A stretch of 34,299 bases of DNA from Chlorobiaceae bacterium (GTDB lineage: Bacteria > Bacteroidota > Chlorobiia > Chlorobiales > Chlorobiaceae). Both the position numbers and the translations under genes were made by a program. Below the pieces are notes generated by a model. The model searched no databases and was not told the origin of the DNA. It saw only the letters and a list, made by a program, of their open reading frames with translations. The DNA lies in NCBI GenBank assembly GCA_013334565.1, contig JAAXXI010000021.1, positions 1 to 34,299 on the forward strand, in the 5' to 3' direction. Shown one piece after another: positions 1 to 8,653 of this stretch; position 1 is the stretch's first letter; every line of letters begins with the position of its first letter.

Positions 1-307
1 GTATACATTACCTGACTTGGCTCTTGATGGATTCTTCACTTCGTTCAGAATGACAAGAAATAATACAGAACGACAGCATCCCGGAGTTTTGTCTGAAAGA
101 CAATTGATTCTTTTAATAACAGGATTCCTGATTGTCCTCAAAAAGATAATATACAGCAGACACGTCAATCCTGCGGGCGAACACTGAAAAACATCACGAC
201 GATCTGTGAATTGCCGCCATTTATCTAACCGGTGTTTCTTTTTTCGCAGGATAAGCGTAAATAACCATCGGAAAAAATAAAACGAGGTATCCACAAGACC
301 GTTATCC
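1..307. other. Intergenic region upstream of the MFS gene
   Basis: No convincing coding region is visible. It holds a short dispersed-repeat-like motif near 30-55 and an AT-rich leader before the MFS transporter start at 308. A possible purine-rich ribosome site (GAGG near 284) is rather far from the ATG, so the MFS start is not settled by this stretch. Any promoter here was not identified with confidence. Confidence 0.4.
30..55. repeat. Short dispersed-repeat-like motif
   Basis: The stretch reads ATTCTTCACTTCGTTCAG followed by AATGACA. From general experience, this sort of TTCACTTCGTTCAGAATGACA motif recurs in intergenic DNA of many bacteria as part of a longer repeat. Only one copy lies in this window, so the repeat status rests on recollection and not on this sequence. 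Confidence 0.3.
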
Positions 308-1525
308 ATGCAGTTGTCACCGAACGAAAAAGGAGCTTTCCGGAAATTACTCTCCTTCCGCGTCACGATCGTGCTCGCTTACCAGGTCATCGCTGTCGTG
401 GCCGGCTGGCATATTTACGAGCTTACGCATGATCCGCTGGCACTCGGCATGATCGGGCTCGCCGAAGTGATCCCTTTCTTCTGCTGCACCCTTTTCGCCG
501 GCCATGCCGTTGACCATTACTCCCGGAACATGTTCGGAGTTGCCGCGTCCGTCATGCTCGTCCTCAATTCTCTGCTGTTGGCGGCCGTTTCCGCTGGTAT
601 GGTTGCCGGAAACCCTGCCGCCTGGATCTATGGCGCCGTGGGATCAGGTGGGATCGCTCGCGCATTTATCGGTCCTTCCTACAATTCGATGTTCGCGCTT
701 ATCCTGCCCCGCAGGGAATTCGCGCGTGCCGCTGGAATCGGCAGCTCGGCCTTCCAGCTCGGCCTCGTGGCCGGACCTGCGCTGGGCGGACTCATCACAG
801 GCTTTTCAGGCAAAACGCCGGCCTATGCGACAGCAGCCATCCTGAGCGCCGCAGCCGCTTTATCGCTGTTTTCCATCCGCATGAAAGAGCCGCCGCCGAA
901 AGAAAGCGCACCGATCTTCAGGAGCATCGGCGAAGGGCTGCGGTTCGTGTTCAGCAACCAGATCGTCCTCGGGGCGCTGTCGCTCGACATGTTCGCCGTG
1001 CTTTTCGGCGGGGCCATCTCGATGCTGCCCGCCTTTATCCGGGATGTGTTCCATTCGGGCCCCGAAATGCTGGGCATCATGCGTGCAGCCCCTGCCGTGG
1101 GTGCAATGGCAACCGGGCTCTTCCTGGCCCGCAACCCTATCGGTAGCCATGCCGGGCGCTGGCTTCTCGGTGCCGTAGGGGGGTTCGGCCTCTGCATCAT
1201 CCTGTTCGCGCTCAGCGGGGAAATAATGGCCGCAGGGATCCTGCTGGTTTTTTCGGGTATCTGCGACGGGGTCTCGGTCGTGATGCGCTCGACCATCATC
1301 CAGCTTTCGACCCCCGACGACATGCGCGGACGGGTTTCAGCCATCAACGGCATCTTCATAGGCTCTTCCAACGAACTCGGGTCCGTCGAATCAGGCATAG
1401 CGGCACGACTGCTCGGCCTCGTCCCGTCGGTGATTTTCGGGGGAATCATGACGCTCGGTGTCGTTGCGGTAACGACAAGGCTCGCCCCCAGGCTGAGGGA
1501 CCTCGAGCTGCGCGACCTGCAGTGA
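308..1525 (+). CDS. MFS family exporter
   Basis: A 405-residue polytopic membrane protein with about 12 hydrophobic segments, the usual size for the major facilitator superfamily. It most resembles the EntS/MFS_3 drug or siderophore exporter group. Between the second and third membrane segments, near residues 64-72, the sequence GHAVDHYSRNMF is a degenerate form of the MFS loop motif (G-x3-D-R-x-G-R). The protein starts with a short cytoplasmic leader and ends in a short charged tail. It would export a small molecule by proton antiport across the inner membrane. The substrate cannot be read from the sequence. It stands alone, 149 bp upstream of the Cache protein on the same strand. The family is clear; the start codon is less so because the Shine-Dalgarno sequence is weak. 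Confidence 0.85.
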   Translation: MQLSPNEKGAFRKLLSFRVTIVLAYQVIAVVAGWHIYELTHDPLALGMIGLAEVIPFFCCTLFAGHAVDHYSRNMFGVAASVMLVLNSLLLAAVSAGMVAGNPAAWIYGAVGSGGIARAFIGPSYNSMFALILPRREFARAAGIGSSAFQLGLVAGPALGGLITGFSGKTPAYATAAILSAAAALSLFSIRMKEPPPKESAPIFRSIGEGLRFVFSNQIVLGALSLDMFAVLFGGAISMLPAFIRDVFHSGPEMLGIMRAAPAVGAMATGLFLARNPIGSHAGRWLLGAVGGFGLCIILFALSGEIMAAGILLVFSGICDGVSVVMRSTIIQLSTPDDMRGRVSAINGIFIGSSNELGSVESGIAARLLGLVPSVIFGGIMTLGVVAVTTRLAPRLRDLELRDLQ

Positions 1526-1674
1526 GAGCCCCTTCCGTTTCGGCAACCCCTCCACTCTCCTGCAGAAATGCTTATCTTTCAGCAAAGGAGGCCGACAATT
1601 TTTTCACCGGCTCACGTCGAGCGTTCTTTATCTGCAGATGCTCTTGAAGCTCATATAAACGAAGGAGGAATACC

Positions 1675-2451
1675 ATGATAAAGCGTTTCCTGCTCCTTTT
1701 CCCGGCACTTCTGGTTGTGTTCTCATTCCTGTCCGATCCCGTACAATCCGGTACCGGAAGGATCAAACTGGAACCCCAGACCGCACTATCCCTCTTCACT
1801 GGACTTGTCGAAGAGCATATCGCAAGCATCCTGCGAACGGAAAGGGCCCTGGCGCTCACCACAGAAGCCCGTTCAGGCAGATGGGAAGCGGTGAAACCGA
1901 TGCTCGACAGTTTCAGCAAAGACCTGCCGACGGATGCGACCTTATGGTATGCCCTGCCGGACGGCAGCTATTATATCACCGAAACCGGCAAGCTTGCCGA
2001 CCAGAACCTGAAAGACAGGACCTATTTTCCAAAGCTTCTGGCAGCACAGGAGGTTTCCGGGGAGCTTGTGATCAGCAAGTCAACCGGGCACCGTTCGGTT
2101 ATCGTGGCAGTCCCCGTGACCCTCAATGACAAAGTCATCGCCGCAATCGGCGCTTCCGTCAGGGTACACCTGATATCGGACCTCGTTTCGGCACATATGA
2201 CATTACCGGAAAACACGTATTTCTATGCGCTCGACCCTGGCGCCAAAATCGTCATCCACCGTTATGCCGAAAGGCTTTTTAAAAACGTGGACGATGTTGC
2301 GGACGAGAACCTTGGCGATGCTTTCCGGAACGTCATGAAAACAGATGAGGGAACGTTCGATTACCAGCTGAACGGAAAAAAAATCACATCGATTTACCAG
2401 AAATCGATCCCGCTCGGATGGTATTTCTTTATCGCCCAGGAAAAAAAGTAA
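1675..2451 (+). CDS. Secreted stand-alone Cache (PDC-like) sensor domain protein
   Basis: This 258-residue protein begins with a signal peptide or membrane anchor (hydrophobic residues 5-22) and then has one extracytoplasmic Cache-type domain. The recognisable core lies near residues 90-165: WYALPDGSYYITETGK, a DRTYFPKLL helix, and VIVAVPVTLNDKVIAAIGAS. The family pattern is a small-ligand-binding PAS-like fold, normally the periplasmic part of chemoreceptors and histidine kinases. No second membrane segment and no HAMP, kinase or methyl-accepting domain follows, so any signal would have to pass to a partner protein. The start is supported by a strong GAAGGAGGAA ribosome site at 1661-1670, four bases before the ATG. 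A strong hairpin follows at 2463-2494. Ligand unknown. Confidence 0.8.
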   Translation: MIKRFLLLFPALLVVFSFLSDPVQSGTGRIKLEPQTALSLFTGLVEEHIASILRTERALALTTEARSGRWEAVKPMLDSFSKDLPTDATLWYALPDGSYYITETGKLADQNLKDRTYFPKLLAAQEVSGELVISKSTGHRSVIVAVPVTLNDKVIAAIGASVRVHLISDLVSAHMTLPENTYFYALDPGAKIVIHRYAERLFKNVDDVADENLGDAFRNVMKTDEGTFDYQLNGKKITSIYQKSIPLGWYFFIAQEKK

Positions 2452-2462
2452 GCCGTGATTAC

Positions 2463-2494
2463 CCCCTGCAGGCAGCGTTCAGTACCTGCAGGGG
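2463..2494. terminator. Bidirectional hairpin between convergent genes
   Basis: A perfect 10-bp inverted repeat, CCCCTGCAGG and CCTGCAGGGG, encloses a 12-nt loop. It sits between the stop of the Cache protein (2451) and the end of the convergent dioxygenase (2514). No long T-run follows on either strand, so termination is inferred from position and stem strength. Confidence 0.6.
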
Positions 2495-2513
2495 CCCTTG
2501 AAGTTTCCGCCGT

Positions 2514-3340
2514 TCAGCCGATTGCAACCCCGAGCAGGGAAAGCGACCCGCCCTCGATCCCCTCGACAGGGATGTTCAACCGCTCCCCTTCCCGCTGCAG
2601 GGCAAGAATATAAAGCAGTGGAATGAAATGGTCGGGGGACGGGACGGAAAGTCGCGCATCGTTTCCCATTTCCAGGTACCCTGCAAGCTCTGCGGACCGG
2701 CCTTCCATCATGAGGTTCCTCGCCTTGTCCTCGAAGCGCTGCGCCCATTCGAAAGGAGGTGCGGCTTCATCCCCCCACCGGTAGGCATGCAGGTTGTGCA
2801 CCAGATTGCCGCTGCCGAAGACGAGCACGCCTTCGTCACGGAGCGGCTGCAGCTTCCTGCCGAGCTCCCAGTGGAATTCCGCGCCCTGCCTGCTGTCGAT
2901 GCCGAGCTGGACGACAGGGATATCCGCATCCGGAAAAACATGGCAAAGCACGGCCCATACACCATGATCGAGACCACGGTCCGGGCAGGGGCGCACATCG
3001 AGGGGCCGAGCAGTTGCTTCACCCTTCCGGCAAGTTCAGGGTTTCCGGGAACCGGATACCTCATTTCGAAAAGTTCACGGGGAAAACCATAGAAGTCATG
3101 GATGGTCTCAGGGTGACTCCCTGTCGTCACGCCAAGCTCTGGCACGTACCAGTGTGCCGAGAGGGCAAGGACAGTTGTTGGCTTCGGTATTTCCCGGCCG
3201 AACCTTCGCCATGCATCGGTATAGCGGTTCGAAACGAGCGCGTTCATCGGGTTTCCATGACCGAAAAAAACTGCAGGCATCGCTCCCTGCATCGCATCAT
3301 CTCCAGTTTGCATCGCTGTTTTCCTGAAATAAACCATCAT
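2514..3340 (-). pseudogene. Class III extradiol dioxygenase (YgiD/DODA-like), frameshifted
   Basis: Two minus-strand reading frames together form one protein of the 4,5-DOPA extradiol dioxygenase (YgiD) family, a non-haem metal enzyme that opens catechol rings. The upstream frame (to 3340, probable start at 3313 after AGGA) carries the two first metal-ligand motifs, FFGHGNPM and LSAHWY, plus [20 protein letters not shown]. The downstream frame (2514 to about 2996) continues with [33 protein letters not shown] and SPDHFIPLLYIL, which supplies the other two metal-binding histidines. The frames switch in the GC-rich stretch around 2960-3000, between VKQLLGPS and DRGLDHG. All motifs are intact on either side, so this is either a recent inactivating frameshift or a one-base sequencing error. 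Members of this family are usually about 260-270 residues, matching the joined length. Confidence 0.8.
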
Positions 3341-3572
3341 TGCCGATAAATACCTGTTTCTGGTTCCGGGAGTTCATCATCACGGTATATCGATGGCATC
3401 CGCAACAGGCGGGCTGTTCTCCGTCCAAAGCTTTTTTACAGGCAGTCAGCCCTTCGGCAATGATCTCCAGGCGTGGAACCCTAACGACAGCAAATCATAT
3501 CCCGCGAAAGACCGGAACATCTTCATCGCCTTTGAAAAAAGAGAACCTGGGATATATATCAAATTGAAGAAA

Positions 3573-4826
3573 TCATAATTTGCCTGCCGTACCGGAATTG
3601 TTCCTTTTCGTCGATTTCCACTCCCACATACCCACCTCTTCTCGTATCGAACCGCAGACATCGATAACGTATTGCAATTCATCCTTCGACAGGCCGGAAT
3701 GCAGTGAAAATCGCATAAGCGAACGGTTTTTCGGCGTCGCGGGGGCACAGAAGACGGATCCGAACACCTTGCGGCTTTCCAGAACATCCCGGAGAACTTC
3801 CATATTGGTTTCCGGTCCGGGTTCGAGGGAAATAATCTGTGATTCGCTGGCAAGAGCATAGCCAAGCTGCAGGAACCCGTTGCGCAGGAATGAAGCGTTT
3901 TCATGCAGCTGTTTCCTGCCCTCATCCCCATTTATGATCAGGTCAAGTGTCGCCGATAACCCTGCGATCTCATGCGGAAGCAGGGATGAACTGAAAATTG
4001 CCGGAAAGGAGGTATAGGGAAAGTAGCCGGCGAATCTTTTCGAGCAGAGAATGATACCGGCCCGTCCGGCAAAAGCCTTGGCAAGGCTGGACGTGATGAA
4101 ATGCACTTTTTCCGTCAGGCCGAGCGCGGCGACCAACCCCGCGCCTTGGGGTCCGTGTGTGCCGAGGGAGTGCGATTCATCGATGACGGAAACGCAATCG
4201 TAACGGTTTGCAATATCGATGATGTCCTCAAGCGGCGCTATATCCCCTGTCGTACTGTAAAGCGAGTCGGCAAGAATGATGCCGCGCCCGTGCTTCGAAA
4301 CGAGTTTTTCAAGATGGTCCGCATCGTTGTGCATGAACACATGGAAGGAAGCGCCTGAAACCTTGATGCCTTCCCAGAGGGACATGTGGGTGAAAAAATC
4401 GATATAGACCGGGGTCTTTTCGCTTGCGATCGCCTGCATGAGGCCGACATTCGCAGACCAGCCCGACTGGCAGAGGATGGCGCTTTCGAAACCCGTGAAA
4501 CGGGCCATTCTGATTTCAAACAGGTCCTTGTCGCTCCCTTCGTGCAGGAAAACCGCGGACATCACCGGATCTTTGTCGGAAAGCGCAAGTTTTTTTATCT
4601 GTGCACTGGAGATTTCAGGATGCCTGGAAAGATTGAGATAATCGTTGCTTTGAAGAATGATCGCGCCCTTTCCGGGGTCTCCTCCGACAACGACGGGTTT
4701 GCCGGTCCTGAAATGTTCGACGGCGGCGTCAAAAGCGTTCAGCCGTTCCTCGAGGAAATCGGGAACATGAAGCGTAAAACGCTCTTTTTCATCAGAATTC
4801 TTATTGTTTTCATGCAATTCGCTCAT
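3573..4826 (-). CDS. cqsA: CAI-1-type autoinducer synthase CqsA
   Basis: A 417-residue PLP enzyme of the alpha-oxoamine synthase family that matches Vibrio cholerae CqsA along its whole length. Diagnostic stretches are [57 protein letters not shown] and [15 protein letters not shown]. The PLP lysine is K250 in [12 protein letters not shown]; the Vibrio enzyme has its lysine about 14 residues earlier because this protein has a longer N-terminus. CqsA joins an acyl-CoA to S-adenosylmethionine (or an amino acid) to make a 3-aminoketone that matures to an alpha-hydroxyketone signal. The acyl chain used here cannot be predicted. It is divergent from the cqsS receptor gene across a 482-bp gap, which is the usual pairing and strengthens the call. 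Confidence 0.93.
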   Translation of the reverse strand: MSELHENNKNSDEKERFTLHVPDFLEERLNAFDAAVEHFRTGKPVVVGGDPGKGAIILQSNDYLNLSRHPEISSAQIKKLALSDKDPVMSAVFLHEGSDKDLFEIRMARFTGFESAILCQSGWSANVGLMQAIASEKTPVYIDFFTHMSLWEGIKVSGASFHVFMHNDADHLEKLVSKHGRGIILADSLYSTTGDIAPLEDIIDIANRYDCVSVIDESHSLGTHGPQGAGLVAALGLTEKVHFITSSLAKAFAGRAGIILCSKRFAGYFPYTSFPAIFSSSLLPHEIAGLSATLDLIINGDEGRKQLHENASFLRNGFLQLGYALASESQIISLEPGPETNMEVLRDVLESRKVFGSVFCAPATPKNRSLMRFSLHSGLSKDELQYVIDVCGSIREEVGMWEWKSTKRNNSGTAGKL

Positions 4827-5308
4827 CGTACGCCATCTCCTGCCAGCTCATGGATTCATCTGTATTTGCAGAATAAGTCGAACTGATCATATTTTCTGCC
4901 GCTTTCGCCATAGTCACTTATATCAGTTCAATTTACAGCGAAAACTGTTCACTTCGATTTGATACGAACACAAATATCATTATCTTAACAAAGGTATACA
5001 TAAAAAAAATGTATTACGGGCGGATTAAACACATATTCGCTTCAAAATTGCGTTTCAAAAAGGAAACGATAAAAAAACAGTCCTCCTCGGATCATCCGTA
5101 AAACCCACACAGTCCTTCGGATATCGATCCTTGAAATAGCGCAGCAGCTCACCAGTAAAGATGTACCGTTCAATTCATACATTTTTGAGCGGCATTTCCC
5201 GGAACAGGCATGAGAAGAGTATCCGATAACCGGAATCGTTACCCTGTATGACTTCTTGCGCCGTATGAAAAAAATACGATCAGGCAATCAGCGAAGAGAA
5301 AGCGAAAC
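4827..5308. other. Divergent promoter region between cqsA and cqsS
   Basis: This 482-bp AT-rich gap separates the divergent autoinducer synthase and receptor genes and must hold both promoters. A small inverted repeat, ATACAT-N7-ATGTAT at 4996-5014, is the only operator-like sequence seen. A minus-strand frame at 5042-5287 has no recognisable protein features and was not accepted. No small RNA gene can be assigned by eye. Confidence 0.4.
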
Positions 5309-7906
5309 ATGGAAAATGTTTCTTTTGAAAAGATGAAAAATGTGCTGCCGATAAAAAAAATCGGCTCGCTGACCAGGGAAATTCTCGACCATGCCGAGCC
5401 GAACCTCAGCATGATCGGGGCTTTCACCACGTTCGGCTACCCTGTCTACTATATCATCTGGACCTTTCTGTTTCCCCAGCCGTATGAAAATCTCCCGCTG
5501 AGGCTGTTCTGCATGGTTATCACCATACCGTGCATGCTCTACAATAAAATCCCGTCAAAACTGAAAAAATATTTCCCTGCGTATTTCTACCTCACATTTT
5601 TTATAGACGTGCCGTTCTTTTTCAATTTCATGATGCTGGAAAACGAATGCTCCATCATCTGGGTAACATCGCTTCTCGCCGGGATATTCATGATGGTCCT
5701 CATCCTGTCGAACTGGCTTGTCATAAGCACGATGCTGATAACCGGCTTTTTTCTTGCATACTTTTCAGTCATCCTTCTGGACGGAGCAGTATCATTCTCG
5801 AAATTCATCCCGGAATGGATACCGATCATCCTTTTTGCGATAGTCGGAAGCATTTTTGCCAACCATAACCGGCAGTTGGCCAATAAAACGAAAATCTCAT
5901 TCCTCAGAAGCCTCAGCGGTAGTATCGCCCATGAAATGAGAAACCCTCTGAACTCGATAACCGCAGCGCTCGCATCAGTGCAGTCAAGCCTCCCTGTGAA
6001 GCCTGACCGGAACAACAGGGGTTCAAGCTACAACATCAGCCATACCGGCCTTCTGAATATTCATGAAGTCATCGAGGAGAGTACCGGCACGCTGACCAAG
6101 GCCAACAAAATCATCGATTCGATCCTTACGAGCATGCAGGGCAAAGAGGTATCAATGAAGGATTTCATGAGGATCGATGCGGGAAAGGCCATTGAAAAAG
6201 CGGTCAACAGCTTCCCTTACAATGATTCTCTCGACAGAAAGCTCATCACGATCGATACGAGCCGTGATTTCGACTTTCTCGGGGACCACGACCTGTTTTA
6301 TTATGTCCTGTTCAACCTGCTGAAAAACTCACTCTATTACAGAGACAAAGAGGGGTTCGGCATAACCGTGAAAACGGAACAGGACGTATCAGGTAACAGG
6401 GTGATTTTCAGGGACACCGGCCCCGGTATACCGGCAGCCGACCGGGAAAGGGTATTCGAGAGCTTCTACACGTCGAACAAAAAAGGTGGGAACGGCCTCG
6501 GGCTCTCTTTCTGCAGAAGGGTCATCGATTCTTTCGGGGGCACCATCACCTGCAATTCGAAAGAAGGCGAATGGAGTGAGTTCATCCTCACATTCGAGCA
6601 ATACACCTCGAAAAAAACAGGCGAGCTCAAAAAACAGATCCTGGCTGACAAGCATATCCTTATCGTCGACGACCATCTCAGCAACCGGCTGCTCATGGCA
6701 AAATATCTCTCCGACATGAATGTGGCGTTCGATCTGGCCGAAAACGGAAAACATGCGCTCGCACTGCTTTCGGAATCCCGGTATGACCTTGTTTTCATGG
6801 ATTTTGAAATGCCGGTGCTCACGGGAGATGAGGCGGTTAAAATCCTGCGCTCTTCGCAGGACATGTGCCCTGACCTTGCCTTTCATTACCTCCAGACACC
6901 GGTTATCGGGATAACAGCCCTCCCGAAAACAGAGGCGTTGGCCAGGGCGGAAAAAAGCGGCATCAACGAGGTGCTTTTCAAACCGGTAAAAAAATCGCAG
7001 GTCCATGAGATCATTGAAAAATATTTCTTCAATGAACAAAAACCTCTCTGCAACGACCATGAAGAACTGCTCAAGGGTAAAAGCATCCTCCTTGTCGACG
7101 ACAATGAAACCAGCCGAAAATTCGTTACCCTGCTGCTGAAAAATTACGGTTGCCGCATCGAACAGGCAGTCAACGGCAAAGCGGCACTGGAGGCTGTTGA
7201 AAAAAATTCATTCGACCTCATCCTCATGGATATTGAGATGCCGGTGATGAACGGTATCGAGGCTTCAAAAGCGATCAGGGCCGGACTCTTTTCAGCCGAT
7301 ACCACCGACGACAGAAAAAAGTCTGTCCCGATCATAGCCCTTACCGGCAATACCGATGAAAAGAGCAAAGAAAAAATCAATGCTGCAGGCATCGATTTCG
7401 TTATAGGCAAACCGGTATTCCGGGACGAACTTGTTTCCGTGATCGCCGTCATACTGAAAAGCGGTATTTCGGATAAAAACCGGCAACTACCAGGACCGCC
7501 CGCTGAAGAAAACATGGACAGTGAGACATTTTTCGGATTCCTGGAAACAGAACCGCTCGTCGATACTTCAATTATCAGCAACCTTGAAAAAATCGGCGGA
7601 GAGGAACTGCTTGCCAACCTTTTCGAAACGTACATTTCCGATACGGAACGCATGATCATCGAGCTCGAAGCGTTTCTCGCGGCAAAGGACATGAAAGGCG
7701 TCACCTTCATCCTGCACACCCTGAAAGGATCTTCTGCAAGTGTGGGAGCGAACAAAATGTTTTTACTTTCAAGGTATATCAACGAATATTGTCCTGAACA
7801 GGAAGCCGGTTCCTGCACTGATTGCGAAGCACTCCTGAAACGCATCAAAAACATTTTTGCCGAAACAAGGCAATACCTCCAGAACAGCATCCGGCTTTTC
7901 GTTTAG
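5309..7906 (+). CDS. cqsS: CqsS-type quorum-sensing hybrid kinase with two REC domains and HPt
   Basis: An 865-residue membrane sensor kinase. Residues about 25-190 form the six-helix CqsS receptor domain, with the family signature HAEPNLSMIG, FPQPYENLPLRL and IIWVTS. The kinase follows: DHp box IAHEMRNPLNSI with H208, then an ATP-binding domain with FNLLKNSLYY, DTGPGIP and GNGLGLSFCRR. Receiver 1 starts near residue 449 (VDD, FMDFEMP, GITAL, FKPV) and receiver 2 near 592 (VDDN, LMDIEMP, ALTGN, GKPV). A C-terminal HPt domain has its phospho-acceptor histidine near 802 in HTLKGSS. Vibrio CqsS has one intact receiver and passes phosphate to the separate HPt protein LuxU; here the HPt is built in. 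The response regulator that takes the phosphate is not in the window. In V. cholerae the ligand switches it between kinase and phosphatase states. A GATase-like gene follows 29 bp downstream. Confidence 0.93.
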   Translation: MENVSFEKMKNVLPIKKIGSLTREILDHAEPNLSMIGAFTTFGYPVYYIIWTFLFPQPYENLPLRLFCMVITIPCMLYNKIPSKLKKYFPAYFYLTFFIDVPFFFNFMMLENECSIIWVTSLLAGIFMMVLILSNWLVISTMLITGFFLAYFSVILLDGAVSFSKFIPEWIPIILFAIVGSIFANHNRQLANKTKISFLRSLSGSIAHEMRNPLNSITAALASVQSSLPVKPDRNNRGSSYNISHTGLLNIHEVIEESTGTLTKANKIIDSILTSMQGKEVSMKDFMRIDAGKAIEKAVNSFPYNDSLDRKLITIDTSRDFDFLGDHDLFYYVLFNLLKNSLYYRDKEGFGITVKTEQDVSGNRVIFRDTGPGIPAADRERVFESFYTSNKKGGNGLGLSFCRRVIDSFGGTITCNSKEGEWSEFILTFEQYTSKKTGELKKQILADKHILIVDDHLSNRLLMAKYLSDMNVAFDLAENGKHALALLSESRYDLVFMDFEMPVLTGDEAVKILRSSQDMCPDLAFHYLQTPVIGITALPKTEALARAEKSGINEVLFKPVKKSQVHEIIEKYFFNEQKPLCNDHEELLKGKSILLVDDNETSRKFVTLLLKNYGCRIEQAVNGKAALEAVEKNSFDLILMDIEMPVMNGIEASKAIRAGLFSADTTDDRKKSVPIIALTGNTDEKSKEKINAAGIDFVIGKPVFRDELVSVIAVILKSGISDKNRQLPGPPAEENMDSETFFGFLETEPLVDTSIISNLEKIGGEELLANLFETYISDTERMIIELEAFLAAKDMKGVTFILHTLKGSSASVGANKMFLLSRYINEYCPEQEAGSCTDCEALLKRIKNIFAETRQYLQNSIRLFV

Positions 7907-7935
7907 CAGTTTATACGAACATCCGGAAAAATTGT

Positions 7936-8652
7936 ATGCTACACCCTATCCTCATTGTCAGAAACATAACCAGGGAAGGCCCGGGGCTTCTCGAAACCAT
8001 GCTCAACCGTTACGGCATCGGCACTGAACAGGTGGACCTCACGAAAGGCGATGCCTTCCCGGACCCCCGCGGATTCAAGGCGGTCGTCGTGCTCGGAGGA
8101 CCGTCGAGCGCCAACGACGAAACCCCGGCGATGCTGGAAGAGCTCAGGCAGATCAGTACCGTAATCGAGAAAGAAATCCCCTACCTCGGTATCTGCCTCG
8201 GCTTGCAGACACTCGTGAAAGCCTCCGGAGGCAAGGTTGTGAAATCACCGTTCAGGGAAATCGGGTTTTATGGGCCGGATGGCGAACCGTTCCGGGTGGA
8301 CCTGACGGAAGCCGGTATGAAAGATCCGCTCTTTGCCGGACTTGGGAGGAGTTTCCGGGTTTTCCAGCTGCACGGAGAAACCGTCGAACCGTTCACCGGA
8401 AATACGGAAATCCTCGGGATCGGCCAATGCTGCCCAATGCAGGCGGTTCGGACCGGAAGCAGAGCGTACGGGCTGCAATGCCATTTCGAGCTCACTCCTG
8501 AACTGTTTGAAAGCTGGCTGCCTGTCGATGACGACCTGAAGACCATGGACCATGCAATGCTGCTCAGTCAGTTCGAAGAAATCCGTGAAGAATATACGCA
8601 AACAGGGCTCCGGCTCATGGAAAACTTCCTCCGCATCGCCGGAGTTGCCTGA
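7936..8652 (+). CDS. Class I glutamine amidotransferase-like protein
   Basis: A 238-residue single-domain class I glutamine amidotransferase (GuaA N-terminal/YfeJ-like). The catalytic triad is visible: the nucleophile cysteine in GICLGLQ and the His-Glu pair in QCHFE. GGPSS forms the oxyanion side and FQLHGE is also typical. Such domains release ammonia from glutamine for a partner synthase; stand-alone members are often peptidases or gamma-glutamyl hydrolases, and no synthase partner sits beside it. The ATG at 7936 is chosen because the conserved fold begins at once with HPILIVRN; a longer frame from 7822 would overlap the kinase gene in another frame. It lies 29 bp after cqsS and 1 bp before the photolyase, so the three genes are probably co-transcribed. 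Its true substrate is unknown. Confidence 0.85.
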   Translation: MLHPILIVRNITREGPGLLETMLNRYGIGTEQVDLTKGDAFPDPRGFKAVVVLGGPSSANDETPAMLEELRQISTVIEKEIPYLGICLGLQTLVKASGGKVVKSPFREIGFYGPDGEPFRVDLTEAGMKDPLFAGLGRSFRVFQLHGETVEPFTGNTEILGIGQCCPMQAVRTGSRAYGLQCHFELTPELFESWLPVDDDLKTMDHAMLLSQFEEIREEYTQTGLRLMENFLRIAGVA

Positions 8653-8653
8653 G

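Noticed and set aside
3393..3578. 61-codon plus-strand frame between the dioxygenase and cqsA
   Set aside because: No family resemblance, and it overlaps the end of cqsA on the other strand.
5042..5287. 81-codon minus-strand frame between cqsA and cqsS
   Set aside because: Odd composition and no recognisable domain; it overlaps the cqsS leader.
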